Assembly: GCF_035599575.1 (NCBI RefSeq)
Contig: NZ_CP141179.1
Span: 1,240,001-1,304,000 of the forward strand
Length of the DNA stretch: 64,000 bases
From: Roseovarius sp. Pro17
GTDB taxonomy: Bacteria > Pseudomonadota > Alphaproteobacteria > Rhodobacterales > Rhodobacteraceae
Direction of reading: 5' to 3'
Both the position numbers and the translations under genes were made by a program. Under the pieces are notes generated by a model. That model searched no databases. It had not been told where the DNA came from and was given only the letters and a program-made list of their open reading frames with translations. Below are positions 48,402 to 58,534 of this stretch, one piece after another; the first letter of the stretch is position 1; each line of letters begins with the position of its first letter.

Positions 48402-49526
48402 ATGAACCGTACTGACCCAGAAATCACCATTGTCGGCGGCGGCGTTGTCGGGCTGTCCGTGGCGCTGGGGCTGCTCCTGGCCGGTCGCAGGGTTCATGTG
48501 CTGGATGGCGCCGACAGTGATGCACGGGCGTCGCAGGGCAACTTTGGCCTTGTCTGGGGGCAGGGCAAGGGATGGAATTTTGCGCCTTATGCCAGATGGA
48601 CCAGCGAGGCATTGGCTGCATGGCCGGATTTTGCGCGCCGGCTGGCGGATTTATCCGGCATCGATGTCGCGCTGGATCAGACCGGCGGTTTCGAGTTCTT
48701 CACTGATGCTGGCGAGATGGATGAATTTGCAGGAATGCTGGCACAGCAGCAGCGGCATCTGGGCAATCAATTTAGCCATGAGATGCTCAGTGGCGATGAT
48801 CTGCGAGCGCAGATTCCGGGCATCGGACCGGACGTCGTCGGGGCCAGCTTCTCCCGGCATGACGGGCATGTGAACCCACTGCGCTTCCTGCGCGCGTTGC
48901 GGAGTGCCGTAGTAGCCGCCGGTGGGCGCGTAGAAATGAGTGCGCCAGTGGCAAAAATCGCACCGGTTACCGGAGACGGATTTGACGTCTTGATGGCGAG
49001 CGGGCAGAAACGCAGTGCGCAAAAGGTCATCCTTTGCGCCGGACTGGGCGCAGCGACACTGGCCGCCCAACTGGGCTTTGCCACGCAGATACGGCCCCAA
49101 CGCGGCGAACTGCTGATTACCGAAAAACTGGGCGACCGCCTGCCGTTCCTGTCCAGCACGATCCGGCAGGTGGATGAGGGCGGTGTGCAGATCGGGGGAA
49201 CCAAGGCCGATGCAGGTCTGGACGATAGAGAAACGCTGGACGTGATGACCGGGCTTGCGCGCCACGCGGTGACCGTATTTCCTGCATTGGCAGACGTGCG
49301 CGTCGTGCGGGCCTGGAGCGCGCTGCGCGTCATGTCGCCAGACGGGTATCCGGTCTACGCGCGCTCCGCGCACCATCCCGGTGCCTATCTCATCACGTGT
49401 CATAGCGGTGTCACGCTTGCCCCGTTGCACGCCACCGTCCTTGCGGACTGGATAGAAAGCACATCTGCAGCACCTGATCTGGAGGCCTTCGATGAAAACC
49501 GTTTCACGATTTCTAACGCCGCCTGA
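48402..49526 (+). CDS. FAD-dependent amino acid/opine dehydrogenase, DAO-type subunit
   Basis: The 374-residue DadA/DAO-fold flavoprotein is the catalytic subunit type of three-part dehydrogenases (HcnC, OoxB/NoxB, D-hydroxyproline dehydrogenase beta). It has the FAD-binding ITIVGGGVVGLSVALGLL and the family stretch SQGNFGLVWGQGKG. It should oxidise the C-N bond of a D-amino acid, secondary amine or opine. It overlaps the small iron-sulphur gene by 35 bases and is first in a seven-gene operon divergent from lysR. Confidence 0.85.
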   Translation: MNRTDPEITIVGGGVVGLSVALGLLLAGRRVHVLDGADSDARASQGNFGLVWGQGKGWNFAPYARWTSEALAAWPDFARRLADLSGIDVALDQTGGFEFFTDAGEMDEFAGMLAQQQRHLGNQFSHEMLSGDDLRAQIPGIGPDVVGASFSRHDGHVNPLRFLRALRSAVVAAGGRVEMSAPVAKIAPVTGDGFDVLMASGQKRSAQKVILCAGLGAATLAAQLGFATQIRPQRGELLITEKLGDRLPFLSSTIRQVDEGGVQIGGTKADAGLDDRETLDVMTGLARHAVTVFPALADVRVVRAWSALRVMSPDGYPVYARSAHHPGAYLITCHSGVTLAPLHATVLADWIESTSAAPDLEAFDENRFTISNAA

Positions 49527-49809
49527 GACCGGCACAGTCGTAGAGTTTCAATACGAGGGCGAGACTGTGACGAGCCCTGCGGGAGTATCGCTTGCCGCAG
49601 CCCTTCTGGCCCATTCCGGCGCGTACACGAGGCAGACAGCCAAAGGGGACGCACGCACAGCGTTTTGCATGATGGGCGTCTGTTTTGAGTGTTTGGTCGA
49701 GGTCGATGGCAATCCCAATACACAGGCCTGCATGTGTCCAGTACGCGACGGGATGATCGTCAGCCGCCAGATGGGATTGCGCCGACTGACGGGATGCAAC
49801 GATGTCTGA
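49492..49809 (+). CDS. Small [2Fe-2S] subunit of the dehydrogenase complex (HcnA-like)
   Basis: The 105-residue ferredoxin-like protein has cysteines C59, C64, C67 and C80 (FCMMGVCFECLVEVDG, then ACMCPV) spaced C-x4-C-x2-C-x12-C, plus C82. This is the pattern of the small subunits of hydrogen cyanide synthase and D-hydroxyproline dehydrogenase. It passes electrons between the flavin subunits. It overlaps both neighbours (35 bases upstream, 8 downstream). Confidence 0.88.
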   Translation: MKTVSRFLTPPETGTVVEFQYEGETVTSPAGVSLAAALLAHSGAYTRQTAKGDARTAFCMMGVCFECLVEVDGNPNTQACMCPVRDGMIVSRQMGLRRLTGCNDV

Positions 49810-51193
49810 ATTCGATCTTATCATCATCGGCGCCGGTCCTGCCGGCATGTCGGCTGCCCGGACGGCGGCCGATGGTGGGCTGCGCGCATTGCTGCTGGAC
49901 GAACAGGCTCAGCCCGGCGGGCAGATCTACCGCAATGTCGGCCAGAACCGGTCAGCGCGTGGCTGGCTGGGCGCGGAGTATGCATCCGGCGCGCGGCTGG
50001 TTGATGCGCTGGATCATCCGCTCGTCACGGTGGAATCCGGCGCGACCGTCTGGCGGCTGGAGGCTGGGCCGCGCGTCGTCTGGTCGCGAGGTGGCACCAG
50101 CCATATCGCGGCAGCGCCGCATGTTGTGCTGGCGGGTGGCGCGCAGGAGCGGCCCGTGCCATTCCCCGGCTGGACACTGCCCGGTGTGATGACAGCGGGG
50201 GCGGCGCAGATACTGATGAAGACAGCCGGGATGTTGCCACGCGACGCCGTGTTGGCGGGGTCGGGGCCGCTTCTGTATCTGGTCGCGGCGCAGATGATAG
50301 ACGCCGGATGCCCACCAAAGGCGTTGGTCGAGACCCAGACAACCCGCATGATGCTAGGTGCCTTGCGATATCTGCCGAAGGCAGCGTTTGCAGCGGGAAT
50401 GTTTTTGAAGGGGCTTGGCCTCATCCGGAAAATAAGCGCGGCCGGTGTTCGGCGATACACAACTGCCTCTGATTTCAACGCGACGTCCGACGCCAGCGGC
50501 ATGATCCATTTCTCTTTTCACTCGAAAGGCAAGCGCGAGAGTCTGACCTGCGCCCTTCTGCTGACGCATCAGGGTGTGATCCCGTCAACGCATCTAAGCC
50601 GTGCCGCGGGCATCACGCATGAATGGAACGCGGCACAGGTTGCCTTTCAGCCGGCCCACGATTTTTGGGGGGCCACCGATCAGCCGGGCCTGCACGTTGC
50701 CGGTGACGGGGCGGGCATCGGCGGCGCTGAGGTTGCCACCGCGTCCGGGGAATTGACGGCCCTGAATATTTTACACGCCAGCGGGCACAACAGTGCCGAT
50801 GTACGCAACCAACGCGCAGCGGCTGCCGGCGCGACGCTGTTTCGCGCCCGCGCCATTCGCCCCTTTCTGGACGCCGCCTATCCGCCCCCGATTGAGGTCC
50901 TGTCGCCTCCCGACGATACCATCATCTGCCGCTGCGAGGAGGTCAGCGCTGGCGCAGTCCGGCAAGGCATGAGCGAGGGCGCACAAGGTCACCGTCAGAT
51001 CAAAACATCGTTGCGCGTTGGCATGGGCGCGTGCCAAGGTCGCATGTGCGACGCCACAGTGCGTGGAATTTTGAGTGCAGGAAAAACATCACGTATGGGT
51101 CAGATCGTCCCGCCAAGGGCACGTTCGCCCATCAAGCCGATCAGCTTGGGCGAGTTGGCAACACTGACCAGCGATCAGGAGGAAACGGTATGA
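49802..51193 (+). CDS. FAD/NAD(P)-type subunit with BFD-like [2Fe-2S] domain (OoxA/HcnB-like)
   Basis: The 463-residue product has a Rossmann FAD site (LIIIGAGPAGMSAARTAADG, then QPGGQIYR) and a second dinucleotide motif (VLAGSGPLLYLVAAQM). A C-terminal bacterioferritin-associated-ferredoxin-like domain has cysteines in IICRCEEVSAGA and GACQGRMCDA. This layout defines the alpha subunit of octopine/nopaline oxidase, HcnB and D-hydroxyproline dehydrogenase. Its stop overlaps the ATPase start in ATGA. Confidence 0.88.
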   Translation: MSEFDLIIIGAGPAGMSAARTAADGGLRALLLDEQAQPGGQIYRNVGQNRSARGWLGAEYASGARLVDALDHPLVTVESGATVWRLEAGPRVVWSRGGTSHIAAAPHVVLAGGAQERPVPFPGWTLPGVMTAGAAQILMKTAGMLPRDAVLAGSGPLLYLVAAQMIDAGCPPKALVETQTTRMMLGALRYLPKAAFAAGMFLKGLGLIRKISAAGVRRYTTASDFNATSDASGMIHFSFHSKGKRESLTCALLLTHQGVIPSTHLSRAAGITHEWNAAQVAFQPAHDFWGATDQPGLHVAGDGAGIGGAEVATASGELTALNILHASGHNSADVRNQRAAAAGATLFRARAIRPFLDAAYPPPIEVLSPPDDTIICRCEEVSAGAVRQGMSEGAQGHRQIKTSLRVGMGACQGRMCDATVRGILSAGKTSRMGQIVPPRARSPIKPISLGELATLTSDQEETV

Positions 51194-51960
51194 GCGATCC
51201 CGCAGCGTTGAAGATCGAAGACCTGCACAAGAGTTTCGGTAGTCACGAGGTCATCAAGGGCGTCTCAATGGAAGCGCAGAAAGGCGAAGTCATTGCCATC
51301 CTTGGCGCCTCCGGCTCTGGCAAAAGCACGTTCCTGCGCTGCATCAACCTGCTGGAGATACCGAATTCCGGCGACGTCTGGCTGGCGGGGGAAAAGATGC
51401 GCATGAAGCGTAACCGCCACGGCGATACGGTGCCCGAGGATATTCGACAGGTCGAGCGGATGCGCGCGCGCCTTGCCATGGTGTTTCAAGGCTTTAACTT
51501 GTGGTCGCACATGACTGTGCTGGAAAACGTGATGGAAGGGCCGCTTTACGTGCAAAAGACGCCCAAGGCGGAAGCGCGCGAGAAGGCCAAGGCCCTGCTG
51601 GCCAAGGTCGGGCTGTCTGATCGCGCCGATTATTACCCAGCGCATTTGTCCGGCGGTCAGCAGCAGCGTGTCGCCATTGCGCGGGCACTGGCGATGGATC
51701 CTGATGTGATGTTATTTGACGAGCCGACCTCGGCCCTTGATCCCGAACTGGTGGGCGAGGTGCTGGGCGTCATGCGCGATCTGGCCGACGAGGGGCGCAC
51801 GATGCTGGTCGTCACGCATGAAATGAGCTTTGCCCGCGATGTATCGACCAAGACCGTCTTTCTTCACAAAGGCGAGGTCTGCGAAGAAGGCCCGCCGTCG
51901 GAGATATTCTCAAACCCTCAAACCACCGAATTTCAGGCGTTTTTGTCGCGCATGAATTGA
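51190..51960 (+). CDS. Basic amino acid/opine ABC transporter ATPase (HisP/OccP family)
   Basis: The 256-residue product has Walker A (GASGSGKST), the Q-loop (VFQGFNLWSHMT), the signature LSGGQQQRVAIARALA, Walker B (VMLFDEPTSALD) and the switch histidine (VVTHEMSFA). The inserted RHGDTVPEDIRQVERMRARL and the WSHMT motif are typical of the histidine/lysine/octopine subgroup. The start at 51190 overlaps the upstream stop; the longer frame from 51031 is a shadow. Confidence 0.93.
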   Translation: MSDPAALKIEDLHKSFGSHEVIKGVSMEAQKGEVIAILGASGSGKSTFLRCINLLEIPNSGDVWLAGEKMRMKRNRHGDTVPEDIRQVERMRARLAMVFQGFNLWSHMTVLENVMEGPLYVQKTPKAEAREKAKALLAKVGLSDRADYYPAHLSGGQQQRVAIARALAMDPDVMLFDEPTSALDPELVGEVLGVMRDLADEGRTMLVVTHEMSFARDVSTKTVFLHKGEVCEEGPPSEIFSNPQTTEFQAFLSRMN

Positions 51961-51988
51961 CCATCCAACCCTAGAAAAGGACCCAACC

Positions 51989-52777
51989 ATGATCCGTAGA
52001 ACTATTCTGACCACTGTCGCTGCCGCCGCGCTGGCCGCGATTGCCATCCCCGCCACTGCGCAGGACGTGCTGCGCATCGCAGTCGAGGGCGCATACCCTC
52101 CGTTTTCGTCCACGTCATCCGACGGCACACTTGTCGGTTTCGACATTGAAATCGCAGAGGCGCTTTGCGCCGAAATGCAGCGTGAATGCGAACTGATCCA
52201 GCAGGAATGGGACGGCATGATCCCCGCGCTCAAGGCGCAAAAGTTTGATGCCATCGTCGCGTCCATGTCGATCACCGAAGAGCGCAAGCGCCAGATCGAT
52301 TTCTCGGACAAATACTATCAGACGCCCGCCCGCGTGGTCGCCCCGGAGGATGCCGATTTTGACGACACGCCCGAAGGGCTGGCCGGCAAGCGGATCGGCG
52401 TGCAGCGCGGTGCGACGCACCAGTGCTACGCTGAAAAGATGTTCCCCGATGCGGAAATCGTTCTTTACGGCTCGCAGGACGAAGTGTTCCGTGACCTCGC
52501 GCTGGGCCGTGTGGATGCACAACTGTCAGACAGCCTGATCGCGAAGGAGGGCTTTCTCGATACGGATGCAGGGGCGGGCTACGCGTTCCTTGGTGGCGAT
52601 CACGTTGATATCGAATGCTACGGTGAAGGCGTCGGCATCGCCGTGCGCCAAGGCGAGGAAGAGTTGCGCGATGCGTTTAGCGCGGCGATCCTCGCCATCC
52701 GCGAAAACGGCACCTACGCAGAGATCAACGACAAGTATTTCGATTTCGACATCTATGGCGGACGTCCTGCTTCCTAA
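51989..52777 (+). CDS. Lysine/arginine/ornithine-type substrate-binding protein
   Basis: The 262-residue periplasmic protein has a signal peptide (about residues 1-24, ending PATAQD). The mature part follows the LAO/HisJ pattern (AVEGAYPPFSS, GFDIEIAEALCAEMQ, WDGMIPALKAQKFDAIVASMSITEERKRQIDFS, LGRVDAQLSD). The arginine after MSITEE and the aspartate of GRVDA match residues that hold the alpha-carboxylate and alpha-amino groups in LAO. The side-chain-contact positions differ (E for D11, W for F52 in LAO numbering). A lysine-like or opine-like ligand fits. Confidence 0.88.
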   Translation: MIRRTILTTVAAAALAAIAIPATAQDVLRIAVEGAYPPFSSTSSDGTLVGFDIEIAEALCAEMQRECELIQQEWDGMIPALKAQKFDAIVASMSITEERKRQIDFSDKYYQTPARVVAPEDADFDDTPEGLAGKRIGVQRGATHQCYAEKMFPDAEIVLYGSQDEVFRDLALGRVDAQLSDSLIAKEGFLDTDAGAGYAFLGGDHVDIECYGEGVGIAVRQGEEELRDAFSAAILAIRENGTYAEINDKYFDFDIYGGRPAS

Positions 52778-52800
52778 TGATCGGACCTGCACCAAAAAAA

Positions 52801-52829
52801 GGTCAGGGCGGCACTTCGTCGCCCTGACC
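52801..52829 (+). terminator. Intercistronic hairpin between binding-protein and permease genes
   Basis: A perfect 10-bp stem (GGTCAGGGCG with CGCCCTGACC) with a nine-base loop lies in the 71-base gap after the binding-protein gene, preceded by an A-run. There is no T-run, so it more likely protects the upstream mRNA and partly stops transcription, giving more binding protein than permease. Confidence 0.7.
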
Positions 52830-52848
52830 CACAACCGGGGGACGCCTG

Positions 52849-53541
52849 ATGGACCTGATACTGGAATACCAATCCCAGTTGATTGACGGAACGCTTATGA
52901 CGATTAAGCTGGCGCTGACGTCGCTTGTCTTTGCGCTGCTGTTTGGGCTGTTGGGTGCTTGGGCGAAGCTGTCCTCCAACCGTTTGGCGCGGCGTCTGGC
53001 CGGGCTGTACACGACCATCGTGCGCGGTGTGCCCGACCTCGTGCTGATCCTGCTGGTTTTTTACGGCGGTCAGGTGACGCTGAACAATATCGGCGTGATC
53101 ACTGGGCTTTGGGGTTATGTCGAAGTCAGCCAATTCGCGGCAGGCGCCGGAACGATTGGCGTGATCTTTGGCGCCTATTTCACCGAAACGTTCCGGGGCG
53201 CGATCATGGCTATCCCGCGCGGCCAGATCGAGGCGGGGATCAGCTGTGGCATGTCCAGATCGCTGATATTCCGCCACATCATCTGGCCCCAGATGGTGCG
53301 CTATGCGTTGCCGGGTTTCACCAACAACTGGCTGGTGCAACTCAAGACGACGGCACTCGTTTCGGTCATCGGCCTTCAGGATCTGGTCTATAACGCGTTC
53401 ACCGCAGGCCGCTCCACGGGCATGCTGTTTACCTTCATGGCGGCGGCGTTTGTCATCTATCTGATGCTGACGGCCGTCTCGGATGTTTTGCTGCGCGCGC
53501 TTGAACGACACTACAGCCGCGGCGTGGTGAGGGCGGGATGA
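52849..53541 (+). CDS. Basic amino acid/opine ABC transporter permease (HisQ/OccQ family)
   Basis: The 230-residue membrane protein has about five spans, IVRGVPDLVLILLVFYGG and the EAA loop (EAGISCGMSRSLIFRHIIWP). It pairs with the permease that follows, whose ATG overlaps its stop. Confidence 0.92.
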   Translation: MDLILEYQSQLIDGTLMTIKLALTSLVFALLFGLLGAWAKLSSNRLARRLAGLYTTIVRGVPDLVLILLVFYGGQVTLNNIGVITGLWGYVEVSQFAAGAGTIGVIFGAYFTETFRGAIMAIPRGQIEAGISCGMSRSLIFRHIIWPQMVRYALPGFTNNWLVQLKTTALVSVIGLQDLVYNAFTAGRSTGMLFTFMAAAFVIYLMLTAVSDVLLRALERHYSRGVVRAG

Positions 53542-54299
53542 TGGAAAACATACTGTCCTATATCCCTCTCGACATTGCGCTGATCGCCGATAATTTCGAC
53601 CGTTTCTTATATGGCGTGTGGACTACGCTGAACCTTACGTTTCTGGCGCTGCTGCTGGGCACCCTGCTGGCCATTCCCATGGCGATCGCGCGTGCGTCCG
53701 GGCACGCTGTATTTAATCCGCTGGTACAGGCTTACACTTATGTTTTTCGCGGCACGCCGCTGCTGGTCCAGACCTATCTGATCTACTACGGCGTCGGACA
53801 GTTCGACGTCATCCGCAACAGCTTTCTCTGGGATCCGATCCTATCGTCGGCATGGTGGTGTGCGCTGATTGCGTTCACCCTAAACACAGCAGCCTATACG
53901 ACCGAATTGCTGCGCGGTGCCATCGCCGACACGCCAACCGGCGAGGTCGAAGCCGCAATCGCCACAGGCCATTCCTACCGCAGCCGCATGCGTCGGATCA
54001 TTCTGCCCTCGGCCTTCCGCCGAGCGATCCCGGCCTATTCAAACGAAGTCATCTTCATGCTGCACGGGTCCGTCATAGCCAGCACAATCACGCTTCAGGA
54101 TATCCTTGGCGTCGGGCGCTGGCTGAACGGTCGCTACTACCTCGCTTATGAGGGGTTCATCACTGCGGCCGTGCTCTACTTCCTGATCGTTCTCTGCATA
54201 GCATGGGCCTTTCGCTGGTTCGAACGCCGCTATCTGCGCCATTTAGTCCGCCGTAGCGAGGGCGTGGAGCCGACTATCACTCCGACCCCCGTCACCTGA
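53538..54299 (+). CDS. Basic amino acid/opine ABC transporter permease (HisM/OccM family)
   Basis: The 253-residue membrane protein shows VFRGTPLLVQTYLIYYGVGQ and the EAA loop (EVEAAIATGHSYRSRMRRIILP). It ends the seven-gene operon. The gene order dehydrogenase, ATPase, binding protein, permease, permease groups uptake with oxidation. Confidence 0.92.
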   Translation: MMENILSYIPLDIALIADNFDRFLYGVWTTLNLTFLALLLGTLLAIPMAIARASGHAVFNPLVQAYTYVFRGTPLLVQTYLIYYGVGQFDVIRNSFLWDPILSSAWWCALIAFTLNTAAYTTELLRGAIADTPTGEVEAAIATGHSYRSRMRRIILPSAFRRAIPAYSNEVIFMLHGSVIASTITLQDILGVGRWLNGRYYLAYEGFITAAVLYFLIVLCIAWAFRWFERRYLRHLVRRSEGVEPTITPTPVT

Positions 54300-54323
54300 G
54301 AGGGTATTCGCATAGTCCGAACG

Positions 54324-54783
54324 TTATGCATATCGACTTAAGGATGCGGTAAGCTCGTCAGGTGTGGCGGTACCATCTATCTCGGCTGCCAAGTTGGAAG
54401 CGGAGCCGATGTGACAGAGCAGACATGTGCACATTGCGGTTAATTGACTCGCTAGTATCGCGGATTTCGGCAAGTTGAATGGTGCGTGGGTGCCTGAGGG
54501 CAATGCGCCGAAACAGATGATGGCGATGTCGGCAAACACATCATTGAGCGTTCCGTTGACCCAGCCACCCGGCCGATATGCCGCCAGCGCCTGGTCCAAA
54601 ACGTGACCATGTAGGGCGCGTTCAGAACGCCAATGCGTTTGTCATAGGAGGTCGAAGGCCAGCGGAGCATCAGATCCACCTCGCCGGCGACAAGTTGATC
54701 GAACACCTCAAGTTGGCCGCCAAGCTGATTTTTGGCAAAACAGCCGCGCGTCGATTTCCCGGTCCGAGCCTTCGCTGATCAAC
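54324..54783 (-). pseudogene. Decayed TRAP transporter substrate-binding protein (DctP family)
   Basis: Three frames on the - strand read in order like the middle of a DctP protein. LISEGSDREIDARLF is followed after a one-base shift by AKNQLGGQLEVFDQLVAGEV and STSYDKRIGVLNAPYMVTFW. After another shift comes the C-terminal signature YRPGGWVNGTLNDVFADI. No full frame exists and the N-terminal half is gone. The DctQ/DctM membrane genes are absent. It lies convergent to the ABC operon. Confidence 0.7.
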
Positions 54784-55070
54784 ACCGCCCATCCCTAGAT
54801 CGCATCGCCTGACGACGATCCCTCGTAACCGACCGGCATGAGTGATCAAAACCCGCCGTTCCAGGTCGACCTCTGTAGAAAAGGCGGCTATACGGCGGTG
54901 ATCCTTCCGATTTGATGATTGGCGCTCTCATCTTTGGCATGGCCTTGGTAGAACAGGCGGGCAAAAGCGCCCCTCCCATTCACCTGAGTATCAATGATGC
55001 ATTCATCGAATGCGTTATCCGCACAGCGCAAATTCGTTGAAAATCTGAACGTGCGCGATGCAGCCTTGGC
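54784..55070. other. Stretch without a gene beside the DctP remnant
   Basis: Short frames only. Some of it may be the unrecognisable 5' part of the decayed DctP gene. Confidence 0.35.
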
Positions 55071-55808
55071 TCAGATCGAAATCTGCACCACCGTGTAAAC
55101 CGCAACCGCCGCCACGAACGCCGGAAACGAAGACGGGTGTTCACGTGAAAACTCTTCTTCCAGCACGACCAACACAATTCCACCTGCGAGAAACGACAGC
55201 AGAAGAGTGACCACCACCGGCGAGATTACCGTTGTGGCACCGACGATCCAGCCGACAAGGATGGCGATGGTCAGTGCCCATCTTCCGATGCGCTGATAGA
55301 CGCCCTTGTGGATGTCCATCATCCGATAGTCGACGACCAGAAAATGAACAGCCATCGAAATCGCGAAAATGACGATCGAAACCGGATTGTTCATTTGCAC
55401 GATAAGATAGCCGATGATGGCCTTGTAAAATGCGTAGGATGCAAGGTGGATCCAGACCCTCAGCCCGGTGGCTTCGTGCGCAATGTGAGAGCCACTTGCA
55501 TCAACCGGTTTTTCCACCATACGTTCCATGCCATAGAACGCGACGAGGCCGATCAGTAACGGCAGGAACGGGCTGTGCTTGAGGATTTCCGCAGCGTAGC
55601 CCAGCGAGTCTGGAAATGCAGCCGTCCCTTCAACGATCTTTGGCAGAAGTCCAAGAAAGACATAGCTGATGGAAATGCCATCAGCGAAGGACAGCCAGTA
55701 CTTCTGCGGCAATTGGCGCTTCCAGCGCAACATATCCGCAAGCACGTGGACAAGGCTAAGAAACAACACCGATGCCAGCGACAATCCGATCAGAGTGGTG
55801 CCATTCAT
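55071..55808 (-). CDS. Multi-spanning membrane protein, unknown function
   Basis: The 245-residue product has about seven to eight hydrophobic spans. A conserved-looking polar element in a span (SFADGISISYVFLGLLPKI) recalls the metal-binding helices of ZIP transporters, and the middle holds a charged loop (ERMVEKPVDASGSHIAHEA). I cannot assign it firmly; a ZIP-like transporter is one possibility. It starts 22 bases after the end of the decayed fghA frames on the same strand. Confidence 0.7.
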   Translation of the reverse strand: MNGTTLIGLSLASVLFLSLVHVLADMLRWKRQLPQKYWLSFADGISISYVFLGLLPKIVEGTAAFPDSLGYAAEILKHSPFLPLLIGLVAFYGMERMVEKPVDASGSHIAHEATGLRVWIHLASYAFYKAIIGYLIVQMNNPVSIVIFAISMAVHFLVVDYRMMDIHKGVYQRIGRWALTIAILVGWIVGATTVISPVVVTLLLSFLAGGIVLVVLEEEFSREHPSSFPAFVAAVAVYTVVQISI

Positions 55809-55830
55809 TTCGATAGTCCTTTCGACCGTT

Positions 55831-56279
55831 CTACAAAAAACTCGTCGGCGTCACCGTGATCCACGACCGCCAAACGGACCTTTCGATCTGCTGAGGACGC
55901 ACGTTCAGAACGTAATCGCGCATGTGGAAATGGCACTTACACCGTGATTGTGTGGCGTTGGCGTAAAATCCAGCGCTTTGCCCATGGTCATAGCTATCGA
56001 CATCCGCCACATCCGCGCCGCGCGGACTGGTGTCGGGGTTACAATCGCGACGCCATGCTCCAAGCCATGCGTTGGTGGCCGGCTTTCGGCATAAAATTCT
56101 CATCGGTGCAGGTCAGCCCGGACAGCCAATAGGATCACCGGCACTTCCTGTCCTTTCGCGATCTGCGGAGATAGGTAAATCGTGAACCGCATGTCGTAGT
56201 TCAGGTTGTTTGCATGGTCGCCATGGTCCTTGGTCCAGCCGCCAAGGCTCTTGTCAACGCCGGCGGTTTCCAGTGACAT
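55831..56279 (-). pseudogene. fghA: Decayed S-formylglutathione hydrolase gene
   Basis: From an ATG at 56279 the frames read SLETAGVDKSLGGWTKDHGD and MRFTIYLSPQIAKGQEVPVI. A shift leads to LSGLTCTDENFMPKAGHQRM, and another to DTSPRGADVADVDSYDHG, then SAGFYANATQ and HMRDYVLNV. These are the landmarks of the N-terminal half of S-formylglutathione hydrolase, in order. At least two frameshifts and loss of about the last 140 residues, including the catalytic serine region, make it non-functional. It directly follows adhC, the usual partner. Confidence 0.85.
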
Positions 56280-56339
56280 GCTGTATCTTTCGTCCAGATG
56301 ATGTGGCCGCGCCGCACGTGGCGCGACCCCTCGTTTCGC

Positions 56340-57527
<1,188 letters not shown>

Positions 57528-57624
57528 TTACACTATTCCCGCCCCGCCATAATCATGAATTTTTGCAAATCAGTATTACGGCAAAGTAATAATGTAGGTG
57601 CATCTGATGGCATGGGAGGCGCCG

Positions 57625-58494
57625 ATGTTCAGTTGGGAAGGCGTTTCCGAATTCGTTGCCGTCGCAGAGACCGAGAGTTTTACCACCGCCGCCAGTCGGT
57701 TGGGCATTTCCACAGCGCAGGTTAGTCGCCAGATCGGAGCGCTTGAGGCGCGACTGGCGGTAAAGCTGTTCTATCGCACCACACGAAAGGTCACGATCAC
57801 CGATACAGGGCAAACCTATTACAATCACTGCCGACAGGTTCTCGATGGGCTGGCGGAAGCGGAACGCGCGATCTCGGACCTGCACCAGACGCCCAGGGGC
57901 AGGCTGAACCTGACCGCCCCGGTGACCTATGGCGAAAGCCGGATCGCCCCGTTGGTAAACGATTTTGTCGTCCGCTACCCGGAACTGGAGGTCAATCTGA
58001 CCCTGACCAACCAGATGCTCGATCTGGTCGCAGAAAGCTATGATTTGGCGATCCGTCTGGGCGAGCTTGAAGACAGCACCATGATGGCCAAGCGGCTGGC
58101 ATCGCGCACCCATTACGTCTGCGCCTCGCCCGACTATCTTGCGGTGCGTGGCGCGCCGCATACCCTGTCCGAACTGGAGCAGCACAATTGCCTGCAAGGC
58201 ACAGTGGGCTACTGGCGCTTTCAGGAGCGAGGCAAGACGCGCCATATTCGCGTCACCGGGAATATTCGCTGCAATAGCGGGTGGGCCTTGGTCGATGCCG
58301 CAGAAAAAGGTGTGGGGCTCATTCAATTGCCGGATTATTATGTCGAGGCCGAACTTCAGGCGGGTCGGCTGGTGTCTGTTCTCGACACTTATCGCGCACC
58401 GGATGATGGCATATGGGCGATCTATCCACAGAACCGGCACCTGTCGCCCAAGGTGCGGCTGCTGCTGGACCATCTGGGCCAAGGATTAGCATGA
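57625..58494 (+). CDS. LysR-family transcriptional regulator
   Basis: The 289-residue product has the N-terminal winged helix (SEFVAVAETESFTTAASRLG, STAQVSRQIGALEARLAVKL) and an effector-binding domain starting near residue 90. The ATG at 57625 has GGGAGG five bases before it. It is divergent from adhC with 157 bases between and lies 40 bases before the bestrophin-like gene, either of which it may control. Confidence 0.9.
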   Translation: MFSWEGVSEFVAVAETESFTTAASRLGISTAQVSRQIGALEARLAVKLFYRTTRKVTITDTGQTYYNHCRQVLDGLAEAERAISDLHQTPRGRLNLTAPVTYGESRIAPLVNDFVVRYPELEVNLTLTNQMLDLVAESYDLAIRLGELEDSTMMAKRLASRTHYVCASPDYLAVRGAPHTLSELEQHNCLQGTVGYWRFQERGKTRHIRVTGNIRCNSGWALVDAAEKGVGLIQLPDYYVEAELQAGRLVSVLDTYRAPDDGIWAIYPQNRHLSPKVRLLLDHLGQGLA

Positions 58495-58534
58495 ATTTGC
58501 GCGCTATTTACATTTAAGTATTGAGGAAAATCAG

